A stretch of DNA of 64,000 nt, from NCBI GenBank assembly GCA_001600635.1, contig BCKL01000005.1:1192443-1256442 (forward strand), in the 5' to 3' direction. A program made the translations under genes and the position numbers. Source of the stretch: Leucosporidium creatinivorum (taxonomy: Eukaryota; Basidiomycota; Microbotryomycetes; Leucosporidiales; Leucosporidiaceae). Positions 55,405 to 64,000 of the stretch are shown in pieces. The notes under the pieces are model-generated. The model did no database searches, was not told the origin of the DNA, and worked only from the letters and a program-made list of their open reading frames with translations. The number at the start of each line of letters is the position of its first letter. Positions within the stretch are counted from its first letter, which is position 1.

Positions 55405-58258
55405 ATGTCCGACACTTATGATCCGGAGAAGCAGCAGCACGGAGAGAAGCAGACTGGACAGGCGACTGTGCTTCATGGATTGGACGCTTCAGCCGCCGAT
55501 GGAACTGTTCACCGGTGAGGGCCATCGCCGAACTGCACTCGGAAGTCACTCCTGCTGACCGGTGCTGCTCGGTTCTCCTCTGCAGCAACCTCAAGAGTCG
55601 TCATCTCCAGGTGAGTGGGGCACTGGCCTCCCCTCGTGACTGCCTTATCGTGTCTATACTGACGCTCCCACTGCCAACTAGATGATTGCTTTGGGAGGAA
55701 GTGAGTCTTTATAAAGCTGTCGCCGAATCGCCGAACCGCTGCCTTCGCTGCTTCTCGAGACGTCTCCCGGCTAACCCGCCGTCCGGTTCGACAGCTATCG
55801 GAACCGGTCTCTTCGTCGGCGCAGGAGGAGCCCTTGCTACTGGAGGACCGCTCGGTATCCTTTTGGGCTACAGCATCATGGTGAGGTCGATTTGAGCCGG
55901 CGCCGAGGTGATGGATGACTGAACCGTCGAGGTGATCGCTAACCTGAATCGCCGAGCAGGGATGTGTCGTTTACTCGATGATGGTCGCGCTGGGAGAGAT
56001 GTGCACCCTCTACCCCGTCTCAGGAGCCTTCACTCACTGTACGTTTGATGAGGTCGAGCCGTGGCGTTCGCTCGGCGCTGATTCTGGTCGTTTGCCTTCT
56101 CGCAGACACCGCTCGTTTCGCCGATCCTGCCCTCGGTTTCGCTCTTGGATGGAGTAAGTGACAACCTTGTGATCTTGAGACGAGTACTCTCCTTCGACTA
56201 TAGGGATGGACCGAACTAGCTCGTGCCGCCCTGCAGCCCTCGCCGAAGCTGACCGCCTTCCTCCCCTCTCAGACTACTGGTACTCCTACGCCATCACTCT
56301 GCCTACTGAGATCACCGCTGCCGCCCTTGTCATCGAGTTTTGGCCTGGAGGAGCTGGCATCAACCCTGCTGTGAGTTCGCAAATCCCCACGCTCGGGGCT
56401 CGGCTCGCTGACGTCCCTCCGCTCCTTCGTAGGCCTGGATCTCCATCTTCATCGTCGTCATTGTCTCGTTCAACTTCCTTGGTGTTCGCGCTTAGTAAGT
56501 TCAGCTCACTGCGACCAGCCCCCGCTCGCTTGAACCTCGGCGCTCGCTTCTCGGCGATCTCAACGTCAAAGGATCCGTTGCTGACACCCTTTCGTCTCTC
56601 TACTAGTGGGGAAGCGGAGTTCTGGTTCAGTGTTGTACGTTACACCTCTTCACAGTCATCTGGCAAGACCTGGCGGAGCTGACTTCGATCCCGCCCTCGC
56701 AGACGAAGATCATCACCATCCTCGGCCTGATCCTCCTCGGTATCATCATCACTGCTGGTGGCGCCGGATCCCCTGCCATTGGTTTCCGCTACTGGAAGAA
56801 CCCCGGCCCCTTCCAGCAGGAGAATGGCATCCCCGGAGCCAAGGGTGAGCTTGGCGAGTTCGGCGATGAGTTACGAAGGCTCTGCTGACTTTACTGAGCT
56901 GAAAACCGGTAGGAAGGTTCCTAGCATTCTGGACTGTATTCGTCCAAGTGAGTCTTTCATTTACGCTCGAAACTCTACAGAAGAGACGGCCGAGCTGACA
57001 CCCTTCGGCGCCCGCTTCAACAGGCCGCCTTCTCCTACCTCGGTACCGAGATCGTCGCCCTCACTGCTGGAGAAGCTGAGAACCCCCGCCGCAATGTCCC
57101 CAAGGCCATCCGCCGTGTCTTCTACCGCGTAAGAGGCTGAGGGCTCTTCGCCGAACCGACTGAGGCTGACTCTCTCGTACCCATAGATCCTCTTCTTCTA
57201 CGTCATTGGTGTGTTCATCATGTAAGTAACGTCTGCATGACCCCACAGTGCGGCTGTCGTACAACCTGCCACGAAACTGACCTCTCGGCGCTCGCAGGGG
57301 TCTCATCGTCTCGCCCAACGACGAAGGTCTCCTCCACAACTCTGGAGCGTCCGCCTCACCTTGGGTCATCGCCATCCGTAACGCTGGTATCCCTGTCCTC
57401 CCCTCCATCGTCAACGCCGTCGTACTCATCTCGGCTTTCTCGGCTGGAGTGAGTCCTTGAGCGCCGAAGCTCTGCATCGAAGGAGGCTGACTCCGTCTCT
57501 GACTAACTACTCTCGTGCAGAACTCCGACCTCTATGCCTCGTCGTGAGTTGCCCTCTGATTCTACCGCTCGCCTTTGGTCAGTTGCTGACTCGGCGTTCC
57601 CCTAGCCGAACCCTCTATGGACTTGCCTGTGACGGCAAGGCGCCCGCCATCTTCAGGAAATGCACCAAGAACGGTCTCCCCATCTACTGCCTCGCCATTA
57701 CCGCGGCCTTCTCCCTCCTCGCCTACATGAACGTCTCCAACTCGGCCTCGACCGTCTTCAACTACCTCTCCTCCCTCTCCTCCATCACCGGTCTCATCAC
57801 CTGGGGTTGCATCCTCTTCTCCTACCTGCGGTTCTATTACGGCTGCAAGAAGCAAGGCATTGACCGCCGCGAGTTCCCCTACGTCGCCCCTTTCCAACCT
57901 TACGCCTCCTACGCCGGCCTTATCCTCGTTTTACTCGTCATCTTTTTCAACGGATACACTCTATTCCTCACCGGGCAATGGGATCGGGTCACGTACATCT
58001 CTCCCCCTCTTCCCACCAGCCCTGCGCCGAGCTGACCCGCCCGACTTTCGCAGGTTCGTTATCGACTATATTACCGTCGTCATCTTCATCGTCCTCTACG
58101 CCTTCTGGAAGTTCTGGAAGCGCACCAAGTTCGTACGCCTCTCCTCGATGGACTTCGAGACCGGTCGCCGTGAACTCGACGAGATCTCGGAGCAAGAAGA
58201 GGCCAAGCAGCACGTCCCGAAGAACATCTACGAGAAGGTGTGGGCTGCCGTCATGTAG
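55405..58258 (+). CDS. Amino acid permease (yeast AAT/APC family)
   Basis: Plasma-membrane H+/amino acid symporter with about 12 TM segments and around 15 introns. Start MSDTYDPEKQQHGEKQTGQA; NLKSRHLQMIALGGTIGTGL is the family's signature entry to TM1, followed by FVGAGGALATGGPLGILLGY, YSMMVALGEMCTLYPVSGAF, ARFADPALGFALGW and NYWYSYAITLPTEITAAALV. Later blocks are WISIFIVVIVSFNFLGVRA, ITILGLILLGIIITAGGAGS, YWKNPGPFQQENGIPGAKG, FLAFWTVFVQAAFSYLGTEI and VALTAGEAENPRRNVPKAIR. The cytosolic tail is DFETGRRELDEISEQEEAKQ, ending YEKVWAAVM. Exons are often tiny: 25 nt at 55586-55610, 19 nt at 55682-55700 and 23 nt at 57521-57543, all in phase. Substrate range (general versus specific) cannot be read. 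A truncated inverted copy lies at 18785-19417. Confidence 0.9.
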
Positions 58259-58405
58259 GAGGGTCGTTTATTGGTTGTTGAGTATCAAGTGACATGGAAA
58301 CGTGCTGCGCCGAGAGCAGATGGAATCATTAAGCTCGCTTCAAGTGATCAGCTCGGCGGAAGCATGCTCGGCGAAGCCGTGAGGGCGTGACATGGGCAAG
58401 CGTGA

Positions 58406-58970
58406 TCACGGTGAGCCGACTCCGACTAGAACATTCAAGTATGCTGCGTCACGCGAGGAGAGCCTCAGAAGCAAGGAAAACAGCTTCTCTCTTCCCGAGC
58501 CGAGAGGAGCAGTCGAGAGCGTGAACTGAGATTGGCGCTGAGAGCCGGGGCCGGCAGAGTGGGCGAGCTGATGATGGTGAATTACGTCGCGCAAAACTCC
58601 ATAGCTACGGGTGCAACTTCCTCCACCTCCTGAATCCCTTCCCGCCGACTCAGCAGCAGCTTCGGTCGAGGGCCGATCCGTCGACTGCTGGTTCCGCCTC
58701 AGTTGTCCAGCATCTGAGCGTCCCATCTGCCTCCCATGGTGGGATTGAGCGCGGAAGATGCGAGGAGGGGCGAGTTGAGGCGGTGGGCCGAGCAGGAAGA
58801 CTGCGAAAGACGGGTCAGCGAGCGCCGAGCACGTGAAGGTGAGCTGTGGCCTTACCTTCAAGATGCACAGCGGCGTCTGAAGCCGCATTGAACAGCTTCT
58901 CATCCTTTCTGCATGCTCCCACCACCTCCCGTCTCCAGCATTTGTGAACGAGGCTGCCGAGAGGATCCGT
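58406..58970 (-). other. Possible spliced transcription unit, unidentified
   Basis: On the minus strand 58855-58801 is a good 55-nt intron: GTAAGG donor, CGCTGACCC branch and TTCGCAG acceptor. Joining the flanks keeps a frame open from about 58960 to a TGA at 58406 (DEKLFNAASDAAVHLE then VFLLGPPPQLAPPRIF). A second frame would give a short protein MRLQTPLCILKSSCSAHRLN ending at MLDN. I recognise neither product, and the N-terminal start is unclear because the first frame runs into the neighbouring DUF4536 gene. It may be a small gene or a spliced non-coding RNA. Confidence 0.3.
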
Positions 58971-59019
58971 GGCCCGTCTGCGCTTGCACCTCGCACTCCG
59001 AGCTTGCGAGACGCTCTGG

Positions 59020-59370
59020 CTACACCTCACGCTCCTTCTGCTGAACCCATTCCGATGGCGGTGGAGCTTGGTGCCACCTGGCAGCAGCGAGCGCAAGAAA
59101 GCCTGTTCGGTGAAGGGTCAGCTCGCTCTTCTCGCTTGAAGCAGCAGTCCACTCACCTAGACCTGCAATACTAGCTGCTCCTCTGCCCAAGGCCGTCTTT
59201 GCCTGCCTGCGAGCTTGCACGAGAGCATAGATGCCGACGGCGGAGAATGTGAGAGTACCCGAGATGCGGCAAGCTTGACAGTCGGTCTGTAACGGTGAGC
59301 GTGATGCAGCAGAGTCGGAGGGGCTTTGAGGTGCAGGCGAAGCGAGCGCCGAAGGGACGAAGGCCGACAT
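59020..59370 (-). CDS. DUF4536/DMO2-like small mitochondrial membrane protein
   Basis: Two exons joined across a 61-nt intron (GTGAGT donor, GAGCTGACC branch, AACAG acceptor). Product starts MSAFVPSALASPAPQSPSDS and carries DCQACRISGTLTFSAVGIYA, LVQARRQAKTALGR, then AGLGFLALAAARWHQ. The DCxxCRxxG motif followed by a membrane helix, and a second short helix after a basic loop, is the DUF4536 layout (yeast Dmo2, human DMAC1). About 96 residues. DMAC1 helps assemble the distal membrane arm of complex I; the yeast role is unsettled. Stop is TAG at 59022-59020. Confidence 0.8.
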   Translation of the reverse strand: MSAFVPSALASPAPQSPSDSAASRSPLQTDCQACRISGTLTFSAVGIYALVQARRQAKTALGRGAASIAGLGEWTAASSEKSELTLHRTGFLALAAARWHQAPPPSEWVQQKEREV

Positions 59371-59494
59371 GGTCGAAGGGGAAGAAGCGAGAGAGCTGGA
59401 ACGCGACTCTTGACTCCTCACTTTCACCTCGTCGAGCTTCTACCGCCCTTCGCTTTGTCTGAGCAGCTTCTGTAGCTCACCAGTGCACTCTAAC

Positions 59495-62357
59495 ATGTCC
59501 TCGAAAGCCCAAGGAGCGGCACTCGCCAAGGAGGACACGAAAACGGAGCACCCTTTGCAGGCCATCCTCCTCGCCGATGCTTGGGGAGTAGAGCAGCGCT
59601 GGGGCCCTTTGGTCAGGAGGAAGCAGACGGATGACGAGGAGTATGAAGAGAAGGATGTCGGCGGAGAGCAGAGGCCTTGGGTGAGTCTCTACAGCTTGAG
59701 AAGCAGCGACAAAGAGCGCGCTGGGAGCAGCGAAGGAACGCTCTGCAGCTGCTGTGAAGCAGCTTGAACAAGGTCTTGCTGGTCTTAGCTGACCAAGCGC
59801 CGAGACTGGAGCTCCGTACAGCTGTACTGATCCTACTTTCGCGTTCCTGCGCTTCCTTTCTCTCGCTCGCAGTGTCTCCTTCCTCTTCTCGACACTCCCT
59901 TGCTCGCCTGGACCCTCGAATGCCTCGAGACTACCGGTGTACAGCAGGTCTTCATCTTTGTCCGCGACGGCGTAGAGGAGGTCCGCGCCTGGCTCGCGTA
60001 AGTCGCATCCTCTCCTCTTTCGCCTTCGCCCGAAGCTGACATCCACCACATCCACTCACCAGCACCTCGGCCTTCTCCCTTCCCTCATCTCCCATCTCCA
60101 TTGTCCTCCGCCCCACCAAGGCTGCCACCCCCGGAGACGTCCTTCGCGAGGTTGACTCGCTCCAGATCCTCGCGCCGGCCGACTACCTCGTCGTGCAAGC
60201 TGGCTACGTTGGAAACGTTGATCTCGCTCAGAAGGTCAAGGACTTCTCGGAGAGGAGGAAGAAGGACCCTACCATGACGATGAGCTGCGTTGTCGCCCCT
60301 TCGGAGTTGAGGTGAGTCGTCTCGCTCTCTGAGTTCCCAAGCTTTCGCTGAACCATCTTCCTTGCAGGACTACCTCCACCTTCGCCATCCACGCCGTCTC
60401 GACCGACGCCCAGCTCTTCCATTACGAGGAGTCTTCCCTCTTCCCCTCGCTGAAGCAGGCTCGCTTGCCCCGAGGGGCCATTGAGGGCGGCAAGGAGATT
60501 CATGTCCGCGCCGACCTCGAGAGCATCGGTGTGGCCATCTGCAGTGTTGAGGTGCGCTTTCACTTTCCCTTCAGCTCTTTCTCGACACCCTCGCTGACCT
60601 CGTCCTCTCCCCAGGTGGCCCCTCTGTTCACCGAGAACTTCGATTACCAGTTCTTCTACCCCGACTTCGTCAACGGACTCCTCACCTCCGACCTCCTCGG
60701 CAAAACCATCTGCTGCACCATCATCGGCGAGGACGAGTCGACCGAGACCCAGGCTAGCCGCCGCTCGGCTTCGTGGGCTGCCGTCGTCGGGAACACGAGG
60801 AGCTACGATGCCATCAGGTCAGTGCGAGCGAGTGCTAGCGGGATGAGGCAGAAGCTGACCCTCTCTTTCTTGTCCCATCTTCAGCAAAGCGATTCTGTCG
60901 CGCAAGGCTTACCCTCTCGCGCCCGACGAGAACATGCCCGAGAACGGTCAACGCTACGAGCAGCGTCGCGGTCGCGTCTACTATGGCAAGGATCTCGATC
61001 TGTCTCGGTAGGTCGCCATCTCGCTGTGCTCTCCCCTCCTCGCGCTAAGATCTTGCCCCTCTCAGCACCTGCGCCATCTCTTCGACCTCCCTCCTCGGTT
61101 CATCTGTCACCATCGGCGCCTCTTCCACGATCACTCGCTCAGTCCTCTCTAACTCGGTCGCTATTGGCGCCAACTGTCGCATCATCAACTCGTACCTCTT
61201 CGCTGGCGCTGTCATCGGCGACGGCTGCGAGATCCGCGATTCGGTTGTGGGCGAGGGAGCAAGGATTGAGAGTGGATGCGTGGTCGAGAGCGGGAGTCTG
61301 GTTGCTGGTGGGGCCGTGCTTGGTCAGGGAACGAAGCTTGTTGGAAGGCGGGTCAGCTTGGAGGAGCCCGTCGAGGGCGATGCCGAGGAGGAGGAGGGCA
61401 TTCGTGAGTCTTTGGCGACCTCTGGACTTGGCTCGTGCTGACCACTCGAATCTTCGCAGTTGGATCCAACTCGACTGGATACCTCTGGCCTGCGGAGACC
61501 GAGCTCAACGACGAATCGGACGACGACGAGGACGCTCCCGATTCGCGCAACTACGACGTGACTCGGCTGGGTATGTCTTGCTCGCTCTGTTACACATGCT
61601 ACACGCTAACATCGGCTCCCTTGCCTTAGGCTCCCGCTTGGCGTCCATGTCCCTCGGCAACTCCTCATCCTCCTCCCTCTCGACCCTCTCGCGCGCCTCC
61701 TCCAGCTCCTCCCTCGCCTCCGACATGTCCGACGCCGAGGCTACCTCCCTCTCCAATCCCACCGACGCACCCGTCATCCAAGGTCTCGAATCTCTCATGC
61801 CCGACGCCACTACCAACAAGCAAGCCGACTTCCTCAGCGAGTGCCGGCAATCGCTTGACCGCTCGTTCGCCGAAGGCCACACGGTCGACAACGCCGCCAT
61901 CGAGCTCAAAACCCTTCGTATGGCCTCCAACGTCCCCCTCGGCGAGGTCCGCCAATTCGTCATTCCTTACATCCTCGAGCGATGCGGCGAAGGAGCAAAG
62001 GACGCCTCCGCCGTGCTGGATCGATGGGGAGGCTTGGTCGCCAACCTTACGGGAGACCAGGAGGAGGCGATGGAGCATTGTTTGCTCATTGCGCAGCGGT
62101 GGATCGCTGAAGAGTGGGCAAAGGACAGCGAGCAGGTCGACGTGCGGTTCTTCTTGAGGGTGCTGAAGGGCTTTTACGAGACGGATGTGGTGACGGATGA
62201 TGCGGCGTTCGGATGGTACAAGAGTGCAGAGGCGAGGAGTGTGGGTGGTGAGAAGGGGAGGGTGCTGTGGGCTGGGTCCAAGCCCTTCCTCGAGGCCATC
62301 GCCGAGGATTCGGATGACGATGAGGACGATGATGATGAGGACGAGGAGAGCGATTAG
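59495..62357 (+). CDS. GCD6: eIF2B epsilon subunit (guanine nucleotide exchange factor)
   Basis: Catalytic subunit of eIF2B, which reloads eIF2 with GTP and is the control point of the integrated stress response. The true start is ATG at 59495 (MSSKAQGAALAKEDTKTEHP); an in-frame GTG lies four codons upstream. The nucleotidyltransferase-like domain reads LQAILLADAW, LLPLLDTPLLAWTLECLETT, GVQQVFIFVRDG, ISIVLRPTKAATPGDVLREV and LAPADYLVVQAGYVGNVDLA, then FENFDYQFFYPDFVNG-type DYQ (ENFDYQFFYPDFVNGLL). Left-handed beta-helix hexapeptides follow: SSTSLLGSSVTIGASSTITR, SVLSNSVAIGANCRIINSYL, FAGAVIGDGCEIRDSVVGEG. The C-terminal W2 HEAT domain holds FLSECRQSLDRSFAEGHTVD and FFLRVLKGFYETDVVTDDAA. It ends in an acidic Asp/Glu tail. 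About eight introns, roughly 780 residues. Confidence 0.95.
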
Positions 62358-62409
62358 AGTAGAGCAGAGTCGAGTTGAGTAGCAGTAGTATGTAGAACGA
62401 AGACGCATC

Positions 62410-62830
62410 TTACTTCTGCTCGTTGGAAAGTTTCGTCCGAGGGCGAGCGGATGGAGTTGATGAGGGTGAGGAAGGGGAGAGCTAAAGTACAAGGCGGGGG
62501 TTAACAGCGGGGTGGGAGACGATGTTCATGCGGTGGGCTGTTGCGGGGAGTAAGTTCAGCTTGGAAACAGGTCTGGAGAGGTACAGAAACTCACCTCATC
62601 AGCTTCGTCGCCGAGGTCGCGCCTGCCGGCCATCACGTCGATGAACTCGTCTACCCTGGGAGAGACGTTCAGTTAGGGTTCGCAGGAGATCCAAAGGAGA
62701 AGTCGGAAAGAGCTACTGTGATCTACGGGCCGAGAAGCCCTCGACCTTGAACACCCCGAGTCGCTCTTCGGTCGGCTCACCTCCTCCAACCTGTGCCCTT
62801 CTCGTCCGCTCTCCCTCCTCTACGGGTCTA
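62410..62830 (-). CDS. 3' part of an unidentified gene, possibly truncated
   Basis: Minus-strand exons at 62830-62781 (approximate upper limit), 62655-62595 and 62481-62410 splice in phase: RRAQVGG, GVDEFIDVMAGRRDLGDEAD, then LSPSSPSSTPSARPRTKLSN, ending EQK with TAA at 62412-62410. Introns 62780-62656 (GTGAGC; CCCTAACTGAAC branch; CCCAG) and 62594-62482 (GTGAGT; CTTTAG) look good. Upstream of 62830 the frame closes with a stop and no further exon was recognised, so the 5' part is missing or lies behind an unseen intron. It converges with GCD6 with 52 bases between stops. I do not recognise the product. Its last exon and part of the last intron are repeated exactly at the right window edge. 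Confidence 0.45.
62437..62531. repeat. 95-bp perfect direct repeat, copy 1
   Basis: Identical base for base to 63906-64000, in the same orientation, 1469 bases apart. It spans most of the last exon and about 50 bases of the last intron of the minus-strand fragment. The bases just before it differ (T versus A). The true right end is unknown because copy 2 reaches the window edge. Confidence 0.95.
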
Positions 62831-63899
62831 CTATTGGTATTCGTAGCCTAGCTCGGGGTAACAGAAGGCAACTTGCGAAGCTTTCCTGCCATCTTGTCTC
62901 CTCCGTAGCCATCGCCGAACCTCCAACTTCCTCCCTTCAGCGTTTCAGCGGCCAGCGACATATTGCTACACTTTGCACGCACGCCTCGTGTATCTAACTT
63001 GACTTGCCAAGGCCGTCCTGTCCCCGACTGGGTCGCCTACGACGGATTCTCTCACGCCCGCCAGCGCCGAGCACAGCCCGGGTGAACTTAGTGATCAGCT
63101 GGGCGGTAGAAGGGATGCATGGAAGCTTGTTTTGTCATATATTCGTATAGCTATCACTTTCTCTTTCTCTCCAAGCTGGACCTGGTAACAGAGTCGGCTC
63201 TCGAGTTGGGCTGTGGCTCAGAGCTCGTGAGAAGTCTATAATACATGAAGACTGCTACCCATGCTCACCTGTGGCTCAGAGCTCGTGAGAAGTCTAAAGC
63301 CAACAGATGATAGCCGCTCCCTCAGCCTAAAGCCCGCTCCCCGACTCTACTCCCCTATATCCCGATCCACTGATTCCACTCCTCCTAGTCCCTCCTCATC
63401 TCTCCGATCCCTACCAACCGTACGGTCGGTCCTGTACATCTCTCCTGAGCCCATCGAGGGAGAGATGCCGTTCCGAGCTGGGACGAGCGAAAGCCGAGCC
63501 GAAGGGAGGTCGAGCGAGTTGAAGGAGGAGCGAAGGGCGAGTCGTAGCGAGGTCGAGCGAGTACTGAATGAGTGCTGATATATCGTACATGGAATGGTGA
63601 AGCGATAGAGAGGTGCGAATGCCTATGCTCGGACACCTGGCCGTTGTCCAGCGCTCGAAAGCGAGGAGTGAGGGATTGCAAGCGGTTCTCCGCTTTCGCG
63701 AAGCTAACAACCTGCGTGCGAGTCGCGATAGCTGCTCTAGGTAAGCTTCTTTGCTTCGATGGCTTGTAGGCGCGCCATATGCGGATGATCACCACCAGCC
63801 GTGGGCAAAGGCCTTCGCCGAGCATTCGGGCGGGGAAGCCGAGGTCGAGGGCAGCGATTAGTGGTATGTTGTATGAGAGCGCATTATGCACATAGAAAG
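62831..63899. other. Intergenic stretch between the two repeat copies
   Basis: About 1.1 kb with only shadow frames (Ser/Arg-rich, minus 63385-63891 the longest). A locally AT-rich stretch lies at about 63131-63170 (TTTTGTCATATATTCGTATA). It also holds a 28-bp direct repeat. No transposase, reverse transcriptase or RNA gene was recognised. Confidence 0.5.
63211..63296. repeat. 28-bp direct repeat, two copies, 58-bp spacing
   Basis: Positions 63211-63238 and 63269-63296 are identical (beginning CTGTGGCTCAGAGCTC, ending AGAAGTCTA), separated by 30 bases. Only two copies are present, so it is not a CRISPR-like array. It could be a footprint of a local duplication. Confidence 0.9.
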
Positions 63900-64000
63900 C
63901 TATGACCGAGGGCGAGCGGATGGAGTTGATGAGGGTGAGGAAGGGGAGAGCTAAAGTACAAGGCGGGGGTTAACAGCGGGGTGGGAGACGATGTTCATGC
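63900..64000 (-). CDS. Last exon of a gene running off the right edge (duplicate of 62.4 kb exon)
   Basis: On the minus strand the exon 63950-63900 reads LSPSSPSSTPSARPRS and stops at TAG (63902-63900); bases 63951-64000 are the 3' half of its upstream intron, ending CTTTAG. The same exon at 62481-62410 ends PRTKLSNEQK, so the two copies would give different C-termini. The gene body, if any, lies beyond the window. Product unknown. Confidence 0.4.
63906..64000. repeat. 95-bp perfect direct repeat, copy 2 (truncated by window end)
   Basis: Second copy of the repeat at 62437-62531; identity continues to the very last base of the window, so its full length is unknown. Confidence 0.95.

Noticed and set aside
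63211-63296. CRISPR-like array
   Set aside because: Only two 28-bp copies, and the surrounding genome is fungal.
62437-64000. Miniature LTR element (TRIM) flanked by 95-bp repeats
   Set aside because: The repeat does not begin with TG or end with CA as far as visible, contains splice sites and coding sequence, and no target-site duplication can be seen.

Overview
The window is nuclear DNA from a basidiomycetous fungus. The signs are GC-rich coding sequence, intron-dense genes (most introns are 50-70 nt, begin GTGAGT or GTAAGT, carry a CTGAC or CTAAC branch site and end in CAG or TAG), short intergenic spacers, and fungal-specific proteins such as YVC1, ROT1, OST4, CAF120/SKG3-like and fungal amino acid permease. 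A yeast of Pucciniomycotina (Microbotryomycetes, Rhodotorula-like) fits best, but this is inferred from style and not proven.

Layout, left to right: the 3' part of a leucine-rich protein gene (+); RPS16/uS9 (-); about 2.6 kb without a recognisable gene; a mitochondrial PPR protein (-); a large PH-domain CAF120/SKG3-like protein (-); RVB2/Reptin (-) head to head with TRM6 (+); an inverted fragment of an amino acid permease (-); a RING-LysM protein (+); OST4 (-) head to head with a secreted subtilisin-like protease (+); ROT1 (+); a giant class II DYRK kinase (+); D-galactonate-dehydratase-like enolase (-) head to head with an SDR oxidoreductase (+); the vacuolar TRP channel YVC1 (-) head to head with an ankyrin protein (+); a DHDPS-family keto-deoxy sugar-acid aldolase (+); a small heat-shock protein (-); PAN2 (-) head to head with a TBC1D5-like RabGAP (+); an intact amino acid permease (+); a DUF4536/DMO2-like protein (-); eIF2B-epsilon/GCD6 (+); and a partial, locally duplicated gene (-) at the right edge.

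Most genes are housekeeping: translation (RPS16, TRM6, eIF2B-epsilon), mRNA decay (PAN2, CAF120-like), chromatin ATPase (RVB2) and ER glycosylation or folding (OST4, ROT1). The one metabolic group is the dehydratase, SDR and aldolase within 10 kb, which together look like a non-phosphorylative sugar-acid degradation route. The most striking features are gene structures: an RPS16 whose universal C-terminal Tyr-Arg lies on a 10-nt terminal exon, an OST4 whose start codon appears split by an intron, a likely GC-AG intron directly after the RVB2 ATG, several 16-25 nt microexons, a permease fragment lacking exactly one intron, and a perfect 95-bp repeat duplicating a 3' exon at the right edge. I found no CRISPR array, tRNA, rRNA or convincing transposon.
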